This document shows, piece after piece, positions 32,048 to 39,880 of a DNA stretch of 49,393 nt; the stretch's first letter is position 1; every line of letters starts with the position of its first letter. The translations under genes and the position numbers were made by a program. This DNA is from an uncultured Collinsella sp. (GTDB lineage Bacteria > Actinomycetota > Coriobacteriia > Coriobacteriales > Coriobacteriaceae), in the NCBI GenBank assembly GCA_902489965.1, contig CABUCA010000006.1:1-49393 (forward strand). The letters are read 5' to 3'. A model generated the notes under the pieces. It had not been told where the DNA came from. It ran no database searches and saw nothing but the letters and a program-made list of their open reading frames with translations.

Positions 32048-33235
32048 ATGTCGAGCCTCACCGGTAAGTCATTGAACCCTGTTATGAATCGCAGGAGCGT
32101 TATCGCGAGCGCAGCAGGTCTGGGGGCGATGTCCATTCTAGCTGGCTGCTCCTCCAACGGCGGCGACAGCGGTTCCGCTTCGGGCGACGCTTCGTTTAAG
32201 ATCGGCACCATCGGCCCGCTGACCGGCGCCAACGCGTCCTACGGCAAGTCCGTTACCCAGGGTGTCGAGCTTGGCTGCAAGGATTTCTCGACCAAGGAGC
32301 TGCCGCTTGCCAGCAAGGCCGAGGATGACCAGGCCGATGGCGAGAAGGCCGTCAACGCCTTCAACACCCTGCTCGACTGGGGCATGCAGGCCCTCGTCGG
32401 TCCGACCACCACGGGTGCGTCGGTTGCCGTTGCCGCAGAGTGTGGTAACGACCCCAAGACGTTCATGATCACCCCGTCCGCGTCCTCCGAGGACGTCACC
32501 GACGGCAAGGATTGCGTCTTCCAGGTTTGCTTCACCGACCCCAACCAGGGTGTCAACGCTGCCAAGTTCCTGGCGCAGAAGTATGCGGACGAGAAGTTCG
32601 TGCTGTTCTATAACTCCGGCGACGCCTATTCTTCGGGCATCGCAGATTCCTTTAAAGCCCAGGCCGCTGAGTCCAAGCTCGAGATTGTTGACGAGGAGAC
32701 CTTTAAGGACGACTCCGCCACGAGCTTTACCAACCAGCTGACCAAGGCCAAGCAGGCCGGCGCCACCATGATCTTTGCGCCGATCTACTATACGCCGGCG
32801 TCTGTCCTGCTCAAGAACGCCAAGGACATGGGCTACGACGTCAAGATGATGGGCTGCGACGGTATGGACGGCATCCTGGGCGTTGAGGGCTTCGATACCT
32901 CTCTTGCTGAGGGTCTGCTGCTCATGACCCCGTTCTCTGCCGACGACGAGAAGAACGCCGACTTCGTCAACGCCTACAAGGATAAGTACGGCGATACCCC
33001 CGACCAGTTTGCCGCCGACGCCTACGACGGCGTGCACGCGGTGGCCGAGGCCGTCAAGGAGGCCGGTCTTGGTGTCGACGCCGACCCGACCGAGGTCGCC
33101 GAGAAGCTGTCCAAGGCTATGCTCAAGATTACCGTTGATGGTCTGACCGGCAAGCTCACCTGGAACGATAAGGGCCAAGTCCAGAAGGAGCCCACGGCGT
33201 ACGTCATCACCGACGGCAAGTACGTACAGGCCTAA
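32048..33235 (+). CDS. livJ: Branched-chain amino acid ABC transporter substrate-binding lipoprotein
   Basis: A 395-residue Leu/Ile/Val-binding protein. The N-terminus has NRRSVIASAAG and the lipobox LAGC with Cys34, then a Ser/Gly linker (SSNGGDSGSASGD). The paired arginines make Tat export possible. The periplasmic-binding fold is clear: FKIGTIGPLTGANASYG, VNAFNTLLDWGMQALVGP, MITPSASSEDVTDG, FVLFYNSGDAYSSGI and GATMIFAPIYYTPA. It should bind branched-chain or related amino acids outside the cell and deliver them to LivHM. It leads the operon livJHMGF. A degraded copy lies upstream. Confidence 0.94.
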   Translation: MSSLTGKSLNPVMNRRSVIASAAGLGAMSILAGCSSNGGDSGSASGDASFKIGTIGPLTGANASYGKSVTQGVELGCKDFSTKELPLASKAEDDQADGEKAVNAFNTLLDWGMQALVGPTTTGASVAVAAECGNDPKTFMITPSASSEDVTDGKDCVFQVCFTDPNQGVNAAKFLAQKYADEKFVLFYNSGDAYSSGIADSFKAQAAESKLEIVDEETFKDDSATSFTNQLTKAKQAGATMIFAPIYYTPASVLLKNAKDMGYDVKMMGCDGMDGILGVEGFDTSLAEGLLLMTPFSADDEKNADFVNAYKDKYGDTPDQFAADAYDGVHAVAEAVKEAGLGVDADPTEVAEKLSKAMLKITVDGLTGKLTWNDKGQVQKEPTAYVITDGKYVQA

Positions 33236-33308
33236 TTGGCCGCCTTACATAGAGCGGTTTTGATCCCAAGCAGGGGAGGTTTTGGCCTTCCCTGCTTGCT
33301 TGGTATCT

Positions 33309-33328
33309 AGGGACAGTGTAACGTCCCT
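33309..33328. repeat. Small gggac inverted repeat between livJ and livH
   Basis: The arms agggac (33309-33314) and gtccct (33323-33328) flank 8 nt. It lies in the 139-bp gap between livJ and livH and could be a weak attenuator hairpin separating high livJ expression from the permease genes. Its gggac core recalls the repeats near 6195 and 36961. Confidence 0.45.
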
Positions 33329-33374
33329 GTTTCATACATCAACTGGAAGCCTATTCGAAAGGGGGATGTGGAAC

Positions 33375-34256
33375 ATGACGGTCTTTATCCAATACCTGGT
33401 CAACGGCCTGTCCATGGGCAGTGTCTACGCCATCATCGCGTTGGGCTACACCATGGTCTACGGTATCGCCAAGATGCTGAACTTCGCTCACGGCGACGTC
33501 ATCATGGTCGGTGCCTATGTCTCGTTCTGTGCCACGTCGTATCTCGGCCTCCCGGGCTGGGCATCTGTAATTCTCTCTTGTGTGGTCTGTACCGTTCTCG
33601 GTGTTCTTATCGAGGGTCTGGCATACAAGCCGCTGCGCCAAGCAGGCCCGCTGGCCGTTCTGATCACGGCCATCGGCGTGTCTTACTTCCTGCAGAACGC
33701 CGCGCAGCTTCTGTGGGGCGCCACGCCCAAGAACTTCACTTCGCTCGTCACCTTCCAGGTGCCGGAGTTCTTGGCCAAGTTCAACGTAAGCGCCGTCTCG
33801 CTCGTCACCATCGTCGCCTGCCTGGTTATCATGGCCGGCCTGATGTTCTTTACAGGTAAGACCAAGATGGGCAAAGCCATGCGCGCCGTGTCCGAGGACA
33901 AGGCTGCCGCTCAGCTCATGGGCATCAACGTCAACCGCACTATTTCGATGACGTTTGCCATCGGCTCCGCCCTTGCCGCCATCGCCGGTGTTCTCCTGTG
34001 CTCCTACTCGCCGGTCCTGCAGCCCACCACGGGCGCCATGCCTGGCATCAAGGCCTTCGATGCCGCTGTTTTCGGCGGCATCGGCTCCATCCCCGGTGCC
34101 TTTGTCGGTGGCATTCTCATCGGCATCATCGAGGCGATGGCGCAGGCCTACATTTCCACGAGCCTTGCCAACTCCATCGTCTTTGGTGTTTTGATCATCG
34201 TCCTGCTCGTCAAGCCTGCCGGCCTCTTGGGCAAGTACGTCCCCGAGAAGGTGTAG
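33375..34256 (+). CDS. livH: Branched-chain amino acid ABC permease LivH
   Basis: A 293-residue permease. The ATG at 33375 is spaced 9 bp from GGGGG, better than the ATG at 33366. LivH traits are QYLVNGLSMGSVYAIIALGY, GIAKMLNFAHGDVIMVGAY, MRAVSEDKAAAQLMGINV and AAVFGGIGSIPGAFVGGILIG. It has about eight membrane segments. It pairs with LivM to form the channel. It is directly followed by livM. Confidence 0.93.
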   Translation: MTVFIQYLVNGLSMGSVYAIIALGYTMVYGIAKMLNFAHGDVIMVGAYVSFCATSYLGLPGWASVILSCVVCTVLGVLIEGLAYKPLRQAGPLAVLITAIGVSYFLQNAAQLLWGATPKNFTSLVTFQVPEFLAKFNVSAVSLVTIVACLVIMAGLMFFTGKTKMGKAMRAVSEDKAAAQLMGINVNRTISMTFAIGSALAAIAGVLLCSYSPVLQPTTGAMPGIKAFDAAVFGGIGSIPGAFVGGILIGIIEAMAQAYISTSLANSIVFGVLIIVLLVKPAGLLGKYVPEKV

Positions 34257-35345
34257 GTGAGCGTTATGAAGTTTCTTAAAGACAAACAGACGCGTCACGA
34301 CTTTGTTACGTATGCCATGTGCCTTGTGGCGTTCGCCATCGTGTTCTTTATGCAGTCTAACCACATGATCCCGCGTATGATTGCCGGTCAGCTGGTTCCC
34401 ATCACGGCCTATATCGTCATGGCCATCTCCCTTAACCTCGTCGTCGGCATCGCAGGCGACCTGTCGCTGGGCCACGCGGGCTTTATGAGCGTCGGTGCCT
34501 ACACGGGCATCGTCACCGCGGTCGCCCTTGAGAGCGCCGTTCCGTCCGATCCGGTGCGCCTTATCATCAGCATCGTGGTCGGCGCTATCGCCGCTGCCAT
34601 CTTGGGCTTCTTGATCGGTATCCCGGTCCTGCGCCTGAGCGGCGACTATCTGGCCATCGTGACCTTGGCTTTTGGCGAGATCATCAAAGAGATCGTCACC
34701 TGCCTCATTGTGGGCGTCGACTCCCGCGGCCTGCACGTGATCTTTAACATCACGGGCAACTCTACGATTAACGACCTGCACCTGCTCGAGGACGGCACCG
34801 CCATCATCAAGGGCGCGCAGGGCGCATCGGGCGTGTCGACCTATTCGACCTTCCTTGCCGGCGCCATCCTGGTCATGGTCGCGCTCGTGATCGTGCTCAA
34901 CCTGGTTCGCAGCCGTACCGGCCGTGCCATTATGGCCGTGCGCGACAACAAGATTGCAGCCGAGTCCGTAGGCATCTCCGTCACCCAGTACCGCATGATC
35001 GCCTTCGTGGTTTCCGCTGCCCTCGCCGGTGCTGCCGGAGCCCTGTTCGGCGGTAACTTCTCGCAGCTTTCCGCCACTAAGTTTGACTTCAACACGTCGA
35101 TCCTCATCCTGGTGTTCGTGGTCCTGGGCGGTCTGGGCAATATGCGCGGCTCTGTCATCGCGGCGGCGTTGCTCACGGTGCTCCCCGAGCTGCTCCGTCA
35201 GTTCTCGGACTACCGCATGCTCATCTACGCTATCGTGCTGATCCTGGTCATGATCTTTACCAACAACCCGCAGCTCAAGGCTTTCTTCGGTCGCATCAAG
35301 GACCGCTTTGCTTCCAAGAAGGAGGTGGCAGCCGATGCCCAGTAA
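34257..35345 (+). CDS. livM: Branched-chain amino acid ABC permease LivM
   Basis: A 362-residue permease. GTG 34257 follows the livH stop directly and has GAGAAGG upstream; ATG 34266 is an alternative. Typical segments are ISLNLVVGIAGDLSLGHAGF, RLSGDYLAIVTLAFGEIIK, RTGRAIMAVRDNKIAAESVG and LVFVVLGGLGNMRGSVIAA. About nine membrane segments are visible. The last 11 bp overlap livG. Confidence 0.93.
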   Translation: MSVMKFLKDKQTRHDFVTYAMCLVAFAIVFFMQSNHMIPRMIAGQLVPITAYIVMAISLNLVVGIAGDLSLGHAGFMSVGAYTGIVTAVALESAVPSDPVRLIISIVVGAIAAAILGFLIGIPVLRLSGDYLAIVTLAFGEIIKEIVTCLIVGVDSRGLHVIFNITGNSTINDLHLLEDGTAIIKGAQGASGVSTYSTFLAGAILVMVALVIVLNLVRSRTGRAIMAVRDNKIAAESVGISVTQYRMIAFVVSAALAGAAGALFGGNFSQLSATKFDFNTSILILVFVVLGGLGNMRGSVIAAALLTVLPELLRQFSDYRMLIYAIVLILVMIFTNNPQLKAFFGRIKDRFASKKEVAADAQ

Positions 35346-36195
35346 GTTTGAGTTCAACAAGGGCAAGATGGTCCCGTATCCTTCTGGCGCCATCGTTCCC
35401 GACCGCGACTTGGGCCAGCGCCCGGCACTCGAGTGCATCCACCTGGGCATTGAATTCGGCGGCCTTAAGGCAGTCGATGACTTTAGCCTGACCATCGGCA
35501 AGACTGAGATCGCCGGTCTCATCGGCCCCAACGGTGCCGGCAAGACCACGGTCTTCAACCTGCTCACCAAGGTGTACCAGCCTACGCACGGCACCATCCT
35601 GCTCGACGGTGAGGACACTTCGGGCAAGTCGGTCTACCAGGTCAACCGCATGGGTATTGCCCGTACGTTCCAGAACATCCGCCTGTTCAATACCATGACG
35701 GTGGAGGACAACGTTAAGGTCGGCCTGCACAATCAGGAGCGCTACTCCGGTTTTGAGGGCGTGCTGCGCCTGCCGACGTATTGGAAGCACGAGAAGGCCG
35801 CCCACGAGCGCGCCATGGAGCTGCTGTCCATTTTTGACATGGAGCACCTGGCAAATGAACAGGCCGGCTCGCTTCCTTACGGCGCTCAGCGTCGTCTGGA
35901 AATCGTCCGCGCGCTTGCCACCAACCCCAAGCTACTGCTGCTCGACGAGCCTGCCGCCGGCATGAACCCGTCCGAGACCGCAGAGCTCATGGCGAACATC
36001 GTCAAGATTCGCGACACCTTCGGCATCGCCATCATGCTTATCGAGCATGATATGTCGCTCGTCATGAACATCTGCGAAGGCATCTGCGTGCTTAACTTTG
36101 GCAAGGTTATCGCCAAGGGCACAGCAGAGGAAATCCAGAACAACGACGCCGTTATCGAGGCGTATCTGGGTAAGCAGGATAAGGGGGAGAACTAA
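35335..36195 (+). CDS. livG: Branched-chain amino acid ABC ATPase LivG
   Basis: A 286-residue ATP-binding subunit from ATG 35335 with AAGGAGG inside livM. Walker A is GLIGPNGAGKTT (61-72), the signature loop is SLPYGAQRRLEI in the LivG form, and Walker B is LLLLDEPAAGMN. A 25-residue extension precedes the ABC core. It works with LivF to power uptake through LivHM. Confidence 0.94.
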   Translation: MPSKFEFNKGKMVPYPSGAIVPDRDLGQRPALECIHLGIEFGGLKAVDDFSLTIGKTEIAGLIGPNGAGKTTVFNLLTKVYQPTHGTILLDGEDTSGKSVYQVNRMGIARTFQNIRLFNTMTVEDNVKVGLHNQERYSGFEGVLRLPTYWKHEKAAHERAMELLSIFDMEHLANEQAGSLPYGAQRRLEIVRALATNPKLLLLDEPAAGMNPSETAELMANIVKIRDTFGIAIMLIEHDMSLVMNICEGICVLNFGKVIAKGTAEEIQNNDAVIEAYLGKQDKGEN

Positions 36196-36909
36196 ATGGC
36201 AGAGCCGATGCTTTCCGTCTACAACATCAACGTCTGGTACGGCGCCATCCACGCCATCAAGGACATCTCCTTTAACGTTAACGAGGGCGAGATCGTGGCC
36301 TTGATTGGTGCCAACGGTGCCGGCAAGTCCACAACGCTCAAGACCGTCTCGGGCCTGCTGCGCTCCAAGACCGGCTCCATCAAGTTTATGGGCGAGGACA
36401 TTACCCATACGCCCGCTGATAAGCTGGTTGGTAAGGGCCTGGCTCAGGTTCCCGAGGGTCGTCGCGCCTTTTTGCAGATGACGGTCGAGGAGAACCTGGA
36501 GATGGGTGCCTATACACAGCCCAAGTCCACGGTGGCTCCGGGCCTGGAGCGCGTCTACGAGCAGTTCCCGCGCCTGAAGGAACGTCGTCGCCAGGTCGCC
36601 GGCACCCTTTCAGGCGGCGAGCAGCAGATGCTCGTTATGGGGCGCGCCCTTATGAGTAACCCCAAACTGCTTATGCTCGACGAACCTTCCATGGGTCTGG
36701 CACCGATTCTGATCGAACAGATCTTCCAGATTGTCGAGGACCTGCACAAGGCCGGCACCACGGTGCTTCTGGTTGAGCAAAACGCGCAGATGGCGCTTTC
36801 CATCGCCACGCGCGGCTACGTGCTCGAGACCGGCAAGATCACCATGACCGGCACGGGCCAAGAGCTCCTGCACGACGACAACGTCCGCAAGGCCTATCTG
36901 GGCGGTTAA
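36196..36909 (+). CDS. livF: Branched-chain amino acid ABC ATPase LivF
   Basis: A 237-residue ATP-binding subunit starting at the base after the livG stop, with AAGGGGGAG ahead. Walker A is IGANGAGKST (near 38-46), the signature is LSGGEQQMLVMGRAL and Walker B is LLMLDEPSMGLAP. It is the last gene of the liv operon; a strong terminator follows within 12 bp. Confidence 0.95.
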   Translation: MAEPMLSVYNINVWYGAIHAIKDISFNVNEGEIVALIGANGAGKSTTLKTVSGLLRSKTGSIKFMGEDITHTPADKLVGKGLAQVPEGRRAFLQMTVEENLEMGAYTQPKSTVAPGLERVYEQFPRLKERRRQVAGTLSGGEQQMLVMGRALMSNPKLLMLDEPSMGLAPILIEQIFQIVEDLHKAGTTVLLVEQNAQMALSIATRGYVLETGKITMTGTGQELLHDDNVRKAYLGG

Positions 36910-36920
36910 TCCATTCAACA

Positions 36921-36957
36921 AAGGGGGCGCTGACCAACCCGGTCAGCGCCCCCTTTT
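36921..36957 (+). terminator. Terminator of the liv operon
   Basis: The stem gggggcgctgacc pairs with ggtcagcgccccc around 5 nt, followed by TTTT, 12 bp after livF. Confidence 0.9.
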
Positions 36958-36960
36958 AAG

Positions 36961-37023
36961 TTGCGGTGAAATAGGGACTGAATACGGGCTCCAGAGGCCA
37001 AATGAGTCCCTATTCCACCGCAA
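36961..37023. repeat. 63-bp REP-like palindrome with 19-bp arms
   Basis: The arms ttgcggtgaaatagggact (36961-36979) and agtccctattccaccgcaa (37005-37023) are complementary except at one position. The 25-nt centre has no coding content. It sits between the liv terminator and cutC. Size and shape fit an interspersed palindromic repeat; no transposase is nearby. Confidence 0.75.
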
Positions 37024-37084
37024 CTTCATGGGGATGTGTGACAATGCCCGTCGGAAAACATCTGCTGTCTTTGGGGGTCTATCT

Positions 37085-37762
37085 ATGCTGTACGAGTTTT
37101 GTGCCGAGAACTTTGAGCGGGTGCCGGCGGCTATCGATGCCGGTGCAAGGCGTATTGAACTGTGCGACAACCTTGCCGTTGGTGGCACCACGCCTTCGGC
37201 CGGCGTTATCAGCGCTACGACCAACTATGCACACGAGCACGATGCGCGGGTGATGTGCATGATTCGCCCGCGTGGCGGTGACTTTCATTACAACCAAGAC
37301 GAGCTGCGCATGATGGAGATGGACCTGGGCCTTGCCGTAAGCGCCGGCGTTGACGGCTTGGTCTTTGGCTGCTGCAAGCCCTGCGCTGGCGGATGGGCGC
37401 TCGACGAGCTTACGTTGGGCGCCCTCGTGATGGCCGCGGGCTGCGCGACCGAGGAATGCAAGCGTGAGCCCATCGACATCACCTTCCACATGGCGTTTGA
37501 CCAGCTCTCGCCCGAGGCTCAGCTCGACGCGATTGACACACTCGCCGACTGCGGTATCACACGCATCCTGACGCACGGCGGTGCCGCCGGCACGCCGATC
37601 GAGGACAACCTGGAGCATCTGTCGCGTCTTATCGAGTGTGCGGGCGACCGCTTGACCATCCTTCCCGGCGGCGGCATTTCCACGGCCAACCGCGATACCG
37701 TGGCGGCGGCACTGGGCGTCTCCGAGCTCCATGGCACCAAGGTCGTACCGCTGGAGGTGTAG
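37085..37762 (+). CDS. cutC: CutC family protein
   Basis: A 225-residue TIM-barrel protein from ATG 37085 (GGGGG upstream). CutC landmarks are EFCAENFERVPAAIDAGARR, IELCDNLAVGGTTPS, MIRPRGGDF, DGLVFGC, ITFHMAFDQ and ILTHGGAAG. The family was named for copper homeostasis but its biochemical role is unsettled. The start of the next, broken gene lies 4 bp after its stop, so the pair was an operon. Confidence 0.92.
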   Translation: MLYEFCAENFERVPAAIDAGARRIELCDNLAVGGTTPSAGVISATTNYAHEHDARVMCMIRPRGGDFHYNQDELRMMEMDLGLAVSAGVDGLVFGCCKPCAGGWALDELTLGALVMAAGCATEECKREPIDITFHMAFDQLSPEAQLDAIDTLADCGITRILTHGGAAGTPIEDNLEHLSRLIECAGDRLTILPGGGISTANRDTVAAALGVSELHGTKVVPLEV

Positions 37763-37765
37763 CCC

Positions 37766-38563
37766 GTGGCGCTTGTATTCGATGTTCAGCAGGCGAGCGG
37801 CAAGCCCGACGACAACCGTCGCCCCGGTACCGCGTGCCCCTTTTGCAACACGGAGGGGCTTGCCAACATCATCCAGCGCGATGGTGACTGCATCTGGCTC
37901 GAGAATAAGTTCAAGACATTGCGGGCCACACGTCAGACCGTATTGATCGAGTCTGCCAATCACGACGCCGACCTGGTGACCTATGAACCGGATGAGCTGC
38001 ATCATGTGATGCGGTTTGCCCTGGGCTGTTGACAGCAGATGATCGATTCCCAACAGTACTGCAGTGTGCTCATGTACAAGAACAAAGGCCCGCTTTCGGG
38101 CGGCAGCCTCGTCCATCCACACATGCAGATTGTGGGCTTGGAACAGGAGGACGGCTATGCGGCGCTGGCCTCAGCCAACTTTGAAGGCATCAGTGTCTGG
38201 CAACAGGGGAGAATCTCGGTCGACATCTCAACCGAACCGATCATGGGGTTCTTTGAGATCAACGTTTCAGCCCCGCAGGGAATCGCTGCCAGCGATGACA
38301 CGAGAGACCAAGCCGAGGCGGATCTCTTCGCCGATGCGATCCAGGTAGCTCTGCGCTATATCCTGAACGAGCACCACGGTGGTCGCGCAGAGTCGTACAA
38401 CCTGTTCTTCTATCACCTGGGCGGTCGGACCATTGCCAAGGCGCTGCCACGTTGGGTGGTTTCGCCCTACTTTGTCGGCTATCGTTTGGCCCAGGTCAAT
38501 GCTGAGACAACGCTCGATATCGATGCTGAGCGCCTGCGTGCGCATCTGGAAACGCTCGTATAG
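37766..38563 (+). pseudogene. GalT/HIT-like nucleotidyltransferase (DUF4931-like) interrupted by in-frame TGA
   Basis: From GTG 37766 (GGAGGTG upstream) the frame runs 88 codons, meets TGA at 38030-38032, and continues in the same frame for 177 codons to 38563. Both halves belong to one protein: the first has a zinc-type CPFC (CPFCNTEGL) and WLENKFKTL, the second the nucleotidyltransferase active site HPHMQIVG after YKNKGPLSGGSLV. This is the GalT-like fold of DUF4931 proteins. The codons around the stop read G-C-stop-Q-Q-M, where family members commonly have an aromatic residue, so TGG to TGA is the simplest reading. No other damage is visible, so the change is recent, is a sequencing error, or is read through. 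Confidence 0.8.
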
Positions 38564-38593
38564 CAAGACTAACACCCGCGTAATGCGGACAGT

Positions 38594-39592
38594 CTAGCGT
38601 GCCATGGCGTCGCGGCCGGCTTCGACGCGCTTGCGCTGGGCGGCGCGCTCCTCGCCGGTCAGACGCTCAAAGAGATGCCCGATAAGCGAGGCGAGTACCT
38701 GCTGAAACAGCGTTCCGCACATGACGGGAAACACGACTTCGCCCGGAAAGTACTGCGTGGCGATGACGGCGCCCGAAGAGATGTTACGCATGCCGCAGGT
38801 AAAGCACATGGTGGTCGTCTCGCTATATGGCAGATGCAGCGTATGGGCGACCAGAAAACCGACGACAAAGCCACTGATGGCGAAGACCAAAATAAAGAGG
38901 GCGACTTCCAAGCGCACCGCGTTCATGTGCAGCACGTACTCGCTCATGGCGGTGGAGTTGGAGGCGATAACGCCCATCATCATGAACTTACAGGCGGGCG
39001 AGAGCGCGGGGGAGAGTTTTTCGTGCCCCCATCCGCGCGTGAGCTCGTTGATCACGATGCCGAGCACGGCGGGGATGGCGATCATAAAGGCCATGTCTTG
39101 CATCATGCTCGGCACATCGATCGAGACGGTGGCGCCCAGCAGGAGCTTGAGCGTGAGCGGAATCGTCACAGGGGAGATAACCGAGGACGTCAGGATGATG
39201 GTGAGCGCGAGCGGGCCGTTGCCGCCGAACATGCTAATCCACATAAAGGCAGTGACCGCCACGGGTACGCTGTACTCGAGCACGATGCCGCAGACAAGGT
39301 TGGGATTGGAGCCAAAGAATAACGATCCCATGGCATAGGCCGCGATGGGAATAAGCGCCGCCGAGACGAGCAGTGCCAAAATCAGGTGCAGGGGACGGCG
39401 GAACACCTCGGCTACCTGGTGGAAGGTGTTGCTGAGCGCACCCTGAAACGTCATAAAGGCGAAGAGGGCGGGAACAATGGGCTTGAGCACGCCAATCTGC
39501 TGGGGAAAGAGCACGCCGAGCGCCACGCAAATCGGAACGATGACCTGCATATGCCCCGCGAGGAACTTTCCCAGTCCAGTCCATTGCTTCAT
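38594..39592 (-). CDS. Bile acid:sodium symporter (BASS/SBF) family transporter
   Basis: A 332-residue protein with about nine or ten membrane segments. Family landmarks are VPALFAFMTFQGAL, LVCGIVLEYSVPVAVTAFMW, TIILTSSVISPVTIPLTL and CGMRNISSGAVIATQYFPGE. Members carry organic anions with Na+, including bile acids, pyruvate and pantoate; the substrate here is not predictable. The C-terminus is short and basic. It is transcribed alone, convergent with the GalT-like pseudogene and divergent from recJ. Confidence 0.88.
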   Translation of the reverse strand: MKQWTGLGKFLAGHMQVIVPICVALGVLFPQQIGVLKPIVPALFAFMTFQGALSNTFHQVAEVFRRPLHLILALLVSAALIPIAAYAMGSLFFGSNPNLVCGIVLEYSVPVAVTAFMWISMFGGNGPLALTIILTSSVISPVTIPLTLKLLLGATVSIDVPSMMQDMAFMIAIPAVLGIVINELTRGWGHEKLSPALSPACKFMMMGVIASNSTAMSEYVLHMNAVRLEVALFILVFAISGFVVGFLVAHTLHLPYSETTTMCFTCGMRNISSGAVIATQYFPGEVVFPVMCGTLFQQVLASLIGHLFERLTGEERAAQRKRVEAGRDAMAR

Positions 39593-39752
39593 ATGTCCCG
39601 TGACTCCCTTTATCCGCGAACTCGTTTGTATGGATATGCTAGACGCTCGTATGCGTCCGTGCGGCTGAAACGCTCGATTATTTCGAGGCTATTACCGGCA
39701 TCGTTTACCGAAACCGCGGCGTGCTGCGGCGATTTGCGTCCGCGCCGCACGG

Positions 39753-39758
39753 TATAAT
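39753..39758 (+). promoter_or_regulatory. Candidate -10 element upstream of recJ-recQ
   Basis: A perfect TATAAT, 109 bp before the recJ start and 57 bp before a small upstream reading frame. The -35 region is poor at 16-18 bp spacing (gatttg or cgattt). It is the best promoter candidate in the 274-bp divergent gap. Confidence 0.5.
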
Positions 39759-39814
39759 AAATCCGTTCAACAGATCTGCCTGCCGAAGCGGGCATACACA
39801 GAGGACTCATCGCT

Positions 39815-39880
39815 ATGAACCGTGAGAGGTATCGCGGCGACCTGCCCCTATCGGGGGTGGGCGCCTATGTCATCGCTTAA
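39815..39880 (+). CDS. Possible 21-residue upstream reading frame overlapping recJ start
   Basis: ATG 39815 preceded by GAGGA opens MNRERYRGDLPLSGVGAYVIA and stops at 39878-39880. It overlaps the first codons of recJ in another frame, and the recJ ribosome site (GGGGGTGG) lies inside it. It might be a leader peptide that couples translation into recJ, or chance. Confidence 0.35.
   Translation: MNRERYRGDLPLSGVGAYVIA

Noticed and set aside
33351..35627. 758-residue minus-strand frame
   Set aside because: Antisense shadow of livH, livM and livG; no family motifs.
38030..38032. Selenocysteine codon
   Set aside because: I see no convincing SECIS stem-loop just downstream, the protein is not a redox enzyme, and an aromatic residue fits the family at this position. 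Not fully excluded.
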